Source: JACDAL01 sp963849115
GTDB taxonomy: Bacteria > Actinomycetota > CADDZG01 > WHSQ01
Length of the DNA: 64,000 nucleotides
NCBI GenBank assembly: GCA_963849115.1
Contig: CAWKGK010000002.1
Location: 1 to 64,000 of the forward strand
Reading direction: 5' to 3'
Every line of letters begins with the position of its first letter. The stretch's first letter is position 1. Shown in pieces: positions 36,394 through 44,271 of the stretch. The notes below the pieces were generated by a model that made no database searches, was not told where the DNA came from, and was given only the letters and a program-made list of their open reading frames with translations. A program made the position numbers and the translations under genes.

Positions 36394-37482
36394 TCAACCG
36401 ATCAACACCTCAATCCAGAGCGTGCCAACGAGAGTCACGATTGTGACGACTGCGAGCACGGACCTGAGAAAACCCTTGCTGAAGGTGGCGTTGTACAGGA
36501 ATGCGAGTTTCGCATCCATCATCGGTCCGAACACCAGGAAAGCCAGCTGCGGCCCGACACCGAACTGCACGAAGGAGGCAGCCACGAAGGCATCCGACTC
36601 GGAACAAAGGGACAAGGCAAAGGCGAGAGCCATCATTGTAAGGAGGCTCACGATCGGGGTGTTCGCGACTGAGCCCAACACCGATTGCGGGATCAACGTC
36701 TGGAGGGCCGCAGCAGCCGCCGCCCCGAAAATCAGGAAGCGCCCCATGTAGGCGAAGTCGCCTGCAAGATAGTTGCAGAACGTTTTCCAGCGCGGCTCTA
36801 GTTCGTGCTGGCCACCCCCGTGCTCGTTCTCCCAGCCGGGGGAAGAGCCTTCGTCATGACAGCCACATGCCGATAGATCATCGCTAGGGACATGGCGCAG
36901 GAATCCGTCACGGCTGCGCCCACCGATTACCCATCCCACCACCATCGCGGCAAGCAAGCCGAGCCCGACGCGCCCGAGAACCATCGCCCACAAGATGTCC
37001 CTTCCCCGGTAGGCGATCGAGGTCGAAAAGATTACGATCGGATTGAGAATCGGCGCTGAGAGCATGAAGGTTACGGCCGCCGAAGGGGTCAAACCCCGCG
37101 CCACCAACCGGCGAGCGACTGGGACCGAACCACATTCGCACACGGGGAACGCAAAGCCGGCTATTCCGGCAGCCGGGATCTGCAGTGGTTCGGGGAGACG
37201 AGACAGACGGGCGAAGGCAGACGTCGGCACGAATGTTCCGATAATCGCGGCCACGAAGGCTCCCATCATCACCAGCGGGATCGCTTGGAGAATCAATGAG
37301 CCGAAGATGATCCTAAAGTTCGCCAAACCCGCCGCCGTGAGCGAGCCGGTGAAATATAGCGCCACGCCAAATCCGACGACCCCAAGCAACAGCCACAGCG
37401 GCAGCAATCGGGGCTTGCGGTCTACTACTTCTGCTTCGGAGTGAGATTCCGGTTGTGCGATCGAGATGGCCGTGTCGGCCAT
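36394..37482 (-). CDS. permease (DUF318/YcgR-type), copy 2
   Basis: 362 residues. It shares the motifs GIAGFAFPVCECGSVPVARR, LSAPILNPIVIFSTS and LAFALSLCSESDAFVAASFV with copy 1. Its central loop is longer and more metal-binding in character: LSACGCHDEGSSPGWENEHG followed by GGQHE. ATG 37482 overlaps the stop of the phosphatase-fold gene by one base (TAATG). Probably one operon: 39,555 down to 35,690. Confidence 0.9.
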   Translation of the reverse strand: MADTAISIAQPESHSEAEVVDRKPRLLPLWLLLGVVGFGVALYFTGSLTAAGLANFRIIFGSLILQAIPLVMMGAFVAAIIGTFVPTSAFARLSRLPEPLQIPAAGIAGFAFPVCECGSVPVARRLVARGLTPSAAVTFMLSAPILNPIVIFSTSIAYRGRDILWAMVLGRVGLGLLAAMVVGWVIGGRSRDGFLRHVPSDDLSACGCHDEGSSPGWENEHGGGQHELEPRWKTFCNYLAGDFAYMGRFLIFGAAAAAALQTLIPQSVLGSVANTPIVSLLTMMALAFALSLCSESDAFVAASFVQFGVGPQLAFLVFGPMMDAKLAFLYNATFSKGFLRSVLAVVTIVTLVGTLWIEVLIG

Positions 37483-38912
37483 TAGCAGTACCTTCCCAAT
37501 GCTATAGCGATCGCGGGGAACGCATCGGACATCAGACGGTTACCGTCTCCAGCCCGCATGCGCAACAGCTCCCTGAGCACGACGTCGTCGGACAGCTTAA
37601 GTCGCGCGAGCGCTCTTTGCTCAAGATACAGCCCACCCGGCACCACTGCTTCGATCACTGCCTCGGGAGCTGTGATCGCACGCTCCAGCCACCCTCGGAA
37701 AACATCCGCCTGAACGACCGAAGAAGATGGGTTGGAGTCGCTCTGGCCGGTGGCCGTGATCACGAACGTGACCGAACGCCGCGACACCTCTTTGGCTCTC
37801 TCCATCAGCCGAGACAACCCCGCATCCAGTTCCCTCTGTCTTCCGGAGAGCACCACGCCGGCAAGATCCGTGATGTCGTCGCGCCCGAAATTCTCTTTGG
37901 CGAGGAGAGCCCGAGCGGCGTCTACCTGCTGGGCCACCGAGGCGTTTCGAGCGAGGATGGCCACGGCGTCATGGTCACCGTCGGGGTACCACGTCCCTCC
38001 AATTAGTCCACGATCAAAGAACTCTGTACCGACGAGACCGATAACCGGCTTCTGCCGACCTTCTTCGTCAAGATGGTCCGCGAGGGTGGCGATGACTGAA
38101 ATCGGGGCCCCTTTCGTCCATGCTCTGAGAACGTCACCGTCTGGTTTCTTGTCGGCCTTCGTCACCCCAAAGTAGCTGATTCGATCGTTCCGGAGAAGCT
38201 TCCCGATGATCCCGTGTTGGTTGGGCAACCCTCCAGTACCGACGGTAGCGATGGTGGCGGATGGGTCCAGCGGAAGGGAACCGACAACCGCATCCATTGT
38301 TGCGACCCCTTCGTTCATCAGTCGTTTGAGCGCGGGCCAAGCGTCTGGATGGCGCTCGAGCTCGCCGCTTCCAATGCCCTTCAAGACGACCTCAAGTACC
38401 AGGCGAGGGACCTTTCCCGAGGCGACGCCCTCGACCGCCCGCCCGGAGCGAACATTCGGATGGGGCCGCGACAGATCAATGATGTCCGCAACCGTCTCCG
38501 AAACGTCGTCCAGCCCGGTACCCGAAGGAACCCTTGCCCTTTGAGCGACACCCGTGCCCGCAAAGACAACTGGCACCCTCCCGCTGTCCTGCAGGGCCGT
38601 TGACGGCCACAACGGCGCTGAAGCGTTGCCGCGGAAAGCATCCCCACCCGATATCAAAGTAGGTCCAGTAACAGCCATGAGATCGGGGGATCTTCCTTCG
38701 TAGAAACCGTTCTCGACCAAACGGCGCACGTCTTCCGGCAGCGAGCAGAACGGGGTATCGGAGGTTGCTTCTGCCCGAACTTCGCACGCGTTCCCCACAC
38801 ATAGGATGCGGAGCGCTCCCGCAGGGATTCCCATCAAGGCCGCCACCGTGAAGAAGGCGGCAAACCGCCGGCCGGCGGAGCCCTGCTCAGCAAACCAAGC
38901 GAACCATCTCAC
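37482..38912 (-). CDS. alkaline-phosphatase-superfamily-like secreted or membrane-anchored protein
   Basis: 476 residues from GTG 38912. An N-terminal hydrophobic segment (RRFAAFFTVAALMGIPAGAL) acts as signal or anchor. The fold is suggested by KRLMNEGVATMDAVVGSLPL followed by DPSATIATVGTGGLPNQHGI, which matches the nucleophile region of type I phosphodiesterase/nucleotide pyrophosphatase proteins, and later by DHDAVAILA. The usual first metal-binding Asp appears replaced (LVLEVVLKGIG where others have a VxxDG stretch), so activity is doubtful. The gene overlaps the permease gene downstream and a small ORF upstream, so it belongs to the permease operon; the substrate is unknown. Confidence 0.6.
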   Translation of the reverse strand: MRWFAWFAEQGSAGRRFAAFFTVAALMGIPAGALRILCVGNACEVRAEATSDTPFCSLPEDVRRLVENGFYEGRSPDLMAVTGPTLISGGDAFRGNASAPLWPSTALQDSGRVPVVFAGTGVAQRARVPSGTGLDDVSETVADIIDLSRPHPNVRSGRAVEGVASGKVPRLVLEVVLKGIGSGELERHPDAWPALKRLMNEGVATMDAVVGSLPLDPSATIATVGTGGLPNQHGIIGKLLRNDRISYFGVTKADKKPDGDVLRAWTKGAPISVIATLADHLDEEGRQKPVIGLVGTEFFDRGLIGGTWYPDGDHDAVAILARNASVAQQVDAARALLAKENFGRDDITDLAGVVLSGRQRELDAGLSRLMERAKEVSRRSVTFVITATGQSDSNPSSSVVQADVFRGWLERAITAPEAVIEAVVPGGLYLEQRALARLKLSDDVVLRELLRMRAGDGNRLMSDAFPAIAIALGRYC

Positions 38913-39057
38913 GGCAGATACGCTCGCGGAGCGGCGTACACCAGTTCGGCGGGCAGCCCCTCGACCGCTCGGAGACCGCGCTCGATCACCTCGCCGAAGC
39001 CGATCTCCTCGGCATGGTCAACTCCCTCCTCGAGTTCTCCCGCTGAAAGGCATCGCT
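38909..39057 (-). CDS. small ORF overlapping the phosphatase-fold gene
   Basis: About 47-49 codons (LSAGELEEGVDHAEEIGFGE, VIERGLRAVEGLPAELVYAA, PRAYLP). The stop TGA overlaps the next start as GTGA, the coupling pattern of real operon genes. A strong SD (AGGAGG) and an ATG lie at about 39,055, but that ATG is one base out of this frame, so either an indel is present or another start is used. No family was recognised. Confidence 0.4.
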
Positions 39058-39075
39058 CCTCCTGATGCAGCCTCG

Positions 39076-39555
39076 CTACCTGAACTTGAAGCGCGTGGCG
39101 TTCTCGGTGAAGCTCGTCCACGCGAGTACCCGGCGCGGTCGCAGAATCGACACCCCTCCCATGTAAAGGCTGGGATCAGGGCGCCCATACTGCGGATACT
39201 TGGTGAATGATTCGTCGGAGAGGCGAGCCGCCATCTCCTCCGTAGGCTTCTCGATCTCGACGGCGCCCTCAACCATGATCGCCTCCTGACCGTCACCGAT
39301 GTGGACGACGACATGAGGGTTTTGAGTAATGTTCCGGTAGTGAACTGTCTTCGGGCTGCCCCCGTAGTAGAGCCCGCCGTCGAGCCACATGCCGTCGCGC
39401 GGAATGACATGAGGCCGGCCATCGGGCCTGGTGCTTGCGATCCAGTACACGCTCGCGCTCTGTAGCCTCTGTTCGACTTCCACCCACTCCAGGCGTCGCT
39501 GCGGATTCCCGTACTCAGGCGGGATGTCGGGCTTTTCGACAACTGGCTTGCTCAC
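39076..39555 (-). CDS. pyridoxamine 5'-phosphate oxidase-like protein
   Basis: 159 residues from GTG 39555, chosen for its SD (AGGAG, 4 bases upstream). Split-barrel flavin-binding fold: RLQSASVYWIASTRPDGRPH, VIPRDGMWLDGGLYYGGSPK, HYRNITQNPHVVVHIGDGQE, AIMVEGAVEIEKPT and the end RPRRVLAWTSFTENATRFKF. Such general-stress proteins bind FMN or F420; in Actinobacteria F420 is common. It is the first gene before the small ORF and the permease operon. Confidence 0.88.
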   Translation of the reverse strand: MSKPVVEKPDIPPEYGNPQRRLEWVEVEQRLQSASVYWIASTRPDGRPHVIPRDGMWLDGGLYYGGSPKTVHYRNITQNPHVVVHIGDGQEAIMVEGAVEIEKPTEEMAARLSDESFTKYPQYGRPDPSLYMGGVSILRPRRVLAWTSFTENATRFKFR

Positions 39556-39714
39556 GTTGCTCCTCTCCTGAGGAGGTCTGAAACGGTCCTCTGTCACACA
39601 AGGTAGCAATCGAGCGAGTCTAGCTCTCCCACTGTCCTGCTCGAGACGAGCCAACCCTCCACTCCGGCCGCATAAGCGTGGTCTGATCCTATTAGGACAA
39701 GGGAAGGGAGACCG

Positions 39715-40317
39715 TTGAAACGACTTCTTACGGAGCAGCCGATCCTCTGCATCGCTTCCGCCGGATATCTCGTCGCGTTCGTCGCGTTCGGGCTCTCATC
39801 GGACCGGAGCCAGACCAGCTTCTATGCCTTGTTCATGGTGGTCGCATTTGCCCTAGTTGTGATGACCTACTCGCATTTTAGGCTGCGACCGATCACGCTC
39901 TGGGGGCTCACCATATGGGGGATCGCGCACATGGCTGGCGGCCTGCTGAGCATCGGTGGAGATGTGCTCTACCGCTTCGACCTCATTCCCGGAGTTCTGC
40001 GCTTCGATCAGATAGTGCACACGTTCGGGTTCGGATTCGCCACGGCTGCATGTTGGGACGTGCTCGGCGAAGTGGTCATGCACGGTCGAGCCGTTGCGCG
40101 CTCGGTACTCGCTCTGCTCGGCGGACTCGGTTTCGGTGCGATAAACGAGGCGATCGAGTTCCTCGTCACCCGAATAGATCCCAGCTCGAACGTCGGGGGC
40201 TTCGTGAATACGGGCTTCGACCTGCTCTTCAACACCCTCGGCTGCGCACTGGCCGCCACCTTGCTCTACCTCGCCGATCCCTCCCGCGGTTCTGGGCATC
40301 AGACCCAGCGGCCGTAA
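39715..40317 (+). CDS. DUF2238 (YjdF-like) membrane protein
   Basis: 200 residues, six predicted TM helices, TTG start at 39715 with SD GGGAG nearby. Family motifs: RFDQIVHTFGFGFATAACWD, GFGAINEAIEFLVTRI and NVGGFVNTGFDLLFNTLGC. The conserved polar residues inside helices (D, H, NE) suggest a transport or enzymatic role in the membrane, but the family is uncharacterised. Confidence 0.88.
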   Translation: MKRLLTEQPILCIASAGYLVAFVAFGLSSDRSQTSFYALFMVVAFALVVMTYSHFRLRPITLWGLTIWGIAHMAGGLLSIGGDVLYRFDLIPGVLRFDQIVHTFGFGFATAACWDVLGEVVMHGRAVARSVLALLGGLGFGAINEAIEFLVTRIDPSSNVGGFVNTGFDLLFNTLGCALAATLLYLADPSRGSGHQTQRP

Positions 40318-40326
40318 CATGGCGCG

Positions 40327-40683
40327 GTGGACGATCCTTTAGAGCGCTTGCGCCCCTTGTGTTTGAGGCTGCCGGAAACGACCGAGCGCGTCAGTCACGG
40401 GGAGCCGGCGTGGTTCGTGCGCGACAAGAAGCTGTTCGTGACCTTCGCAAACAACCACCACGATGATCGCGTTGCGCTCTGGTGCGCGGCCCCCGAAGGC
40501 GTGCAGGAAGAGATGGTGGCCGCCGACTCCGAACAGTTCTTCCGCCCACCCTACGTGGGCGGGCGCGGGTGGCTCGGCGTGTATCTCGACCGCAGCCCCG
40601 ACTGGGACGAGGTCGCCGAGATAGTCGCCGGCGCATACCGGGAGGTGGCGCCCAAGCGACTCCTCGCCGAAATGGACGGGTGA
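40327..40683 (+). CDS. MmcQ/YjbR family protein
   Basis: 118 residues from GTG 40327. YjbR signature: LCLRLPETTERVSHGEPAWF, DKKLFVTFANNHHDDRVALW, RPPYVGGRGWLGVYLDRSPD and WDEVAEIVAGAYREVAPKRL. CyaY-like fold with DNA-binding members; no defined function. Four bases before the next start, so likely co-transcribed. Confidence 0.9.
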   Translation: MDDPLERLRPLCLRLPETTERVSHGEPAWFVRDKKLFVTFANNHHDDRVALWCAAPEGVQEEMVAADSEQFFRPPYVGGRGWLGVYLDRSPDWDEVAEIVAGAYREVAPKRLLAEMDG

Positions 40684-40687
40684 AACG

Positions 40688-41134
40688 GTGAGTGAGGGTG
40701 CTCCTACCACCAGAGGAGATGCGCTGGTCCGAGAGCTCAGATGGGTACATGATCTGATCCGGCGCGACCTGACCACAGTGCGCCACGTGGCCGAGCGGAT
40801 CCCTGCCGGCCTCCCGATCCGGGAGATAAGCGCCGGCATCGAGTCGCTCGCTGCCAACAGCCCGTTGTGGCAGCTCCGCGTCAACTGCCTTCACTACTGC
40901 CGCTTGGTGCACTCGCACCACTCGCTCGAGTCGCACACGTGGTTTCCGGCACTGCGCGCTGCGGACCCGGCCATACATCCGGTCGTGGACAAGCTCGAGG
41001 CCGACCAGCAGAATGTCGCCGGGCTCCTCGACGAGGTCGACGCCGCGCCGATTCGGTTCAGATCGAACGTAGATCCCAGGCCCACCGACGGCCACCGGTT
41101 GCCCGTGAGAAGGTTAGGTGGTGATCAGCTATGA
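40688..41134 (+). CDS. hemerythrin-like (HHE) protein with altered ligand set
   Basis: 148 residues from GTG 40688. Four-helix hemerythrin layout: ELRWVHDLIRRDLTTVRHVA (first His), LHYCRLVHSHHSLESHTWFP (second helix, HHxxE), then DKLEADQQNVAGLLDEVD. In the last motif the usual LExEHxxI His is replaced by Gln, so a complete di-iron site is doubtful. The C-terminal tail after residue 120 is unlike the family and overlaps the next gene, so a late indel is possible. Confidence 0.7.
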   Translation: MSEGAPTTRGDALVRELRWVHDLIRRDLTTVRHVAERIPAGLPIREISAGIESLAANSPLWQLRVNCLHYCRLVHSHHSLESHTWFPALRAADPAIHPVVDKLEADQQNVAGLLDEVDAAPIRFRSNVDPRPTDGHRLPVRRLGGDQL

Positions 41135-42441
41135 CGAAGACGTCATCCGGTCAGAAGCGGTCGCTCTCCTGCGCGATCTACTGCGGGTGGACACCTCGAA
41201 TCCTCCGGGCAACGAGACTCCCGCCGCCGAGCTTCTGCAACGGTACCTAGAGGACGCCGGAATCGCTTGTGAGTTAGTAGCGCGCGATCCTCTGCGCGCA
41301 AACCTCGTCGCACGCATTCCGGGGACCGGTGACGGGCCGACGCTGACGCTCCTCGGGCACACCGATGTGGTGCCCGCCGATGAGCCCAACTGGACCCATC
41401 CTCCATTCGACGGCCATTTGGACGAAGCCGGCTACATGTGGGGGCGCGGAGCGACCGACATGAAGAACGAGACCGCCACGCGCGCGGTCACGATGGCCCT
41501 GCTCGCGCGGGGGCTTCAGACCGCGCGGAGACCTTTGGTTCATTGCGCAGGCAGATGAGGAGGACGGCTGCTATGAGGTCGGCCTCAAATGGCTGCGCGA
41601 CGCGCGTCCGGAAATCGGCTCCGACTTCTCGATCGACGAGGGTGGGGGAATTCGCCAAGAGCTAACCGACGGACGCGTGATGGTTCCGATAATTGTCGGG
41701 GAGAAGGCGACGCTACCGGTGCTCCTCACCGCCGTCGGTGCAGCAGGCCACGCCTCGATTCCGGGTGCCTCCGACAACGCGGTCCTGCGCCTGGCTACAT
41801 TGCTCGGTCGGATCGGAAGATACCGTCCCCGGCGGAGTCTGCTGCCCGAGACCCGCCGACTCCTCGAGACCCTGATCGGGCCCCTCGGCGACGACCTCGA
41901 TCGCGACCTCGATCGCGCCGTAGCGCTCGAGCCCGGCTCACGCCACGATCTTCTGGCGCTGTTCGCGACGACAATCGCTCCCACGCGCCTGCGTGGGTCG
42001 AGCGCGCGCAATGTAATCCCTGGCCGAGCCTCGGCCGAGCTTGATTGCCGCGTCCTGCCCGGCACCACCCCCGACGACCTCTTAGCCGAGCTGCGGGAGG
42101 CACTCGGCGACGACGTTGCCTACGAGCTCGAGGTTCTCGAAGAACCAACCGGCGGCACCGCCGCACCGATCGACACGGCGCTTTTCGCAGCATGCTCGTC
42201 GTGGTTCGCCGAGCACGAGCCCGAGGTCACACTGTTGCCTGTGATCTCCACCGGCTTTACCGACTCACACTTCATGCGCGAGCGCTTCGGCACCATCGCC
42301 TACGGCATCTGGCCGGTCCGCGCGACGCCTCTCGACGTCTACAACTCCGGCTTCCACAACGTCGATGAGCGAATCCACGTCGACGACCTCGTGCTCGCGA
42401 CGAAGTTTCACCTGCACGTCGTCCAGACCCTGCTCAGCTGA
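41121..42441 (+). CDS. M20 family metallopeptidase/deacylase, one frameshift
   Basis: About 440 residues. The N-terminal catalytic part is EAVALLRDLLRVDTSNPPGN, LTLLGHTDVVPADEPNWTHP (first metal His and Asp), GRGATDMKNETA (bridging Asp); after an indel at about 41,525-41,540 it goes on with WFIAQADEEDGCYEVGLKWL (Asp-Glu-Glu) and SIDEGGG. The dimerisation domain has AVGAAGHASIPGASDNAVLR; the last metal His is in NSGFHNVDERIHVDDL. All metal ligands are present, so the single frameshift is probably a sequence error. GTG 41121 overlaps the hemerythrin-like gene. Confidence 0.88.
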
Positions 42442-42539
42442 CTGTCGCCTTCCGGCGGGGGGTTCTATCGAGCAACCCTGTGGGAGGGTCGCTTGGCTCA
42501 CCCGCCAGCAGTTGAGCTTCAAGTCCTTGCTGGCGCCTA

Positions 42540-42557
42540 TGTGTATACTGTGTGTAT
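42540..42557 (+). promoter_or_regulatory. promoter of a leaderless vapB, with repeated TGTGTAT
   Basis: A -10 box TATACT at 42,544-42,549 lies only 6 bases before the ATG at 42,556, so transcription should begin at or next to the A of the start codon. TGTGTAT occurs twice (42,540 and 42,551) across this box; the direct repeat could be the operator for autoregulation by the antitoxin. Confidence 0.55.
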
Positions 42558-42792
42558 GTACAGCGAAAGGCTACAGATTCTATTGACGTCGGATCAAAGG
42601 CGACGTCTCCAGCAGGAGTCAAAGAGGCGCAAGACGTCGGTTACCGCCCTCATCCGAGAGGCTGTCGACGAGCATTTCGGAGCTGAGCCTGAAGGAAGCA
42701 AAGAGCAAGCCTATCGATCGATCGTCGCTCGGCGCTCCCGCTTCGTTGCCCCGGACAAACTCGACGAGTTAATGGAAGGACGCTTCGAGTAG
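42556..42792 (+). CDS. ribbon-helix-helix antitoxin (VapB-like)
   Basis: 78 residues. The N-terminal RHH domain is SERLQILLTSDQRRRLQQES followed by KRRKTSVTALIREAVDEHFG; the C-terminal tail (RSIVARRSRFVAPDKLDELM) should bind the toxin. It should neutralise the PIN-domain toxin that begins immediately after its stop and repress the shared promoter. The start ATG 42556 fits the leaderless promoter. Confidence 0.88.
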   Translation: MYSERLQILLTSDQRRRLQQESKRRKTSVTALIREAVDEHFGAEPEGSKEQAYRSIVARRSRFVAPDKLDELMEGRFE

Positions 42793-43219
42793 TTGTTCTT
42801 CGTCGACGCCAACATCGTCGTTTACGCGACGACGCGCTCTCGCTACCGGGATTCCTGCACTCGCATTCTCGAAGCCGTGTCGAGCGGACAAGCTGATGGG
42901 CAAACGTCGGTGGCGGTTCTGGAGGAGATCTGGCACTTGGAGCTGCGCGGCGTCCTCGGCGATCTCACAGGGTTGACTGCCGAGTCACGCACGTTGTTCG
43001 CCCCTGTTCTGGCAGTAACAGATGAACATCTTCGGCAGAGCCCTGACGCTCGCGGCGCCCGGCAATCTGGGCGCCAACGATTGGGTGCATGTTGCTACCT
43101 GCGTTGTGATGGACATACCCGCGATCGTATCGGCGGACGCGGGGTTCGACGATGCGCCGGGTATTCGCCGCGTTGACCCATTGGATGAGAAGAGCTTACG
43201 CAAACTCCTGGACGCCTGA
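42793..43219 (+). CDS. PIN-domain toxin (VapC-like), one frameshift
   Basis: Ribonuclease of the PIN fold. The TTG at 42,793 follows the antitoxin stop directly and gives LFFVDANIVVYATTRSRYRD with the first catalytic Asp. SVAVLEEIWHLELRG supplies the Glu. After an indel at about 43,022 come NLGANDWVHVATCVVMDIPA (third acidic residue) and IVSADAGFDDAPGIRRVDP (fourth), ending KSLRKLLDA. All acidic residues of the active site are present over two frames, so the toxin is either inactivated by the indel or intact with a sequence error. Confidence 0.85.
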
Positions 43220-43351
43220 GCGATCCCGAGGAACATGGGGCGGCGCTCGCCCTCTCGCGCCACCCCCGGGCATCGGTGGTGCCCACGGCCGATTCGAGAC
43301 CGGATGCGACCGGCCCGGAGAAGCCACGCCGGCCGTGACAAGATCCTGGCC

Positions 43352-44008
43352 ATGAGCGGAACCGACGAGACCACGATCCAAGACGCGCTCGCCCTGCTCG
43401 ACTATCGGCGACGTGTGGCCGAGCTCTATCGGGAGGTCAGGGCCGGTGCCGAGCCCGAACCGGCGTGTCGCCATTGGCGGAAGGCGCGCGACGAGCTCTT
43501 CGCCACCCATCCGCAGAGTCCCATACCAGAAGCCGCCCGACACGATTTCAGCGGGGTTTCCTACTACGAATACGTTCCGGGCTACCGAGTGCCGGCCGAA
43601 TGTTCCAGCACCGAGCCACAGACCTATGACATCCCCACCAGCGGGGAACACTCGATGCGCTTCACCCGCTGCGGTGTGACGACGTTCGAACTTGCGGGAG
43701 AAGCTCTTACCCTCGAGCTCTATTGGCTCGATGCATACGGCGGCGGCCTCTTCGTCCCCTTCCGGGACGCAACCAGTGGCGACACCACCTACGGAGCAGG
43801 CCGTTACCTGCTCGATACGGTGAAGGGCGCCGACCTCGGCATGGAGGGCGACCAGCTGGTACTCGACTTCAATTTCGCCTACAACCCGTCCTGCTCCTAC
43901 GACCCCCGCTGGGTCTGCCCTCTGGCCCCCCCGGCCAACCGCCTCGAGGTCCCGGTGGAGGCCGGCGAACGCGCCGGGAGTTGGCAAGTGGGTCGAGAAG
44001 GCGGATAA
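43352..44008 (+). CDS. DUF1684 domain protein
   Basis: 218 residues from ATG 43352. DUF1684 pattern: LLDYRRRVAELYREVRAG, RDELFATHPQSPIPEAARHD, GEALTLELYWLDAYGGGLFV, PFRDATSGDTTYGAGRYLLD and the end FNFAYNPSCSYDPRWVCPLA PP-type region with NRLEVPVEAGE. No signal peptide. Biochemical role unknown. The 132 bases before it hold no gene. Confidence 0.9.
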   Translation: MSGTDETTIQDALALLDYRRRVAELYREVRAGAEPEPACRHWRKARDELFATHPQSPIPEAARHDFSGVSYYEYVPGYRVPAECSSTEPQTYDIPTSGEHSMRFTRCGVTTFELAGEALTLELYWLDAYGGGLFVPFRDATSGDTTYGAGRYLLDTVKGADLGMEGDQLVLDFNFAYNPSCSYDPRWVCPLAPPANRLEVPVEAGERAGSWQVGREGG

Positions 44009-44043
44009 TCGCGAGCAGTCCGCGACTACATCTGGAGGAGCCG

Positions 44044-44142
44044 GTGGCGAGCAAGGACAAGGGCGGCAAGTCGGAGAAGAAGCCCCCCGCAAAGAATCTC
44101 AAGGAAAAACGAGCCGCGAAGAAGCAGAAAAAAGCCAAGTAG
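44044..44142 (+). CDS. 32-residue Lys-rich protein
   Basis: GTG 44044 with SD GGAGG (4 bases upstream). The product MASKDKGGKSEKKPPAKNLK plus EKRAAKKQKKAK is almost half lysine. Very short Lys/Ala proteins of this kind occur in many Actinobacteria and are usually missed in annotation; nucleic-acid or ribosome binding is plausible but unproven. Confidence 0.7.
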   Translation: MASKDKGGKSEKKPPAKNLKEKRAAKKQKKAK

Positions 44143-44205
44143 CACCCTTCTCGGTAACCGCTACTCCAACCCCGCGGCCCGGGCTGAGACGCTCAGTGCA
44201 GAGTT

Positions 44206-44224
44206 AGCCCCGCTCAGCGGGGCT
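44206..44224. terminator. bidirectional terminator-like hairpin
   Basis: AGCCCCGC, loop TCA, GCGGGGCT: perfect 8-bp stem between two convergent genes (ends at 44,142 and 44,272). Short T-rich stretch GTGCTTTTTGTTC lies on the minus-strand upstream side only. Confidence 0.6.
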
Positions 44225-44271
44225 GGGAATGAACAAAAAGCACAGCACCAGCCCTGGCGAGCAGCTTCCGC

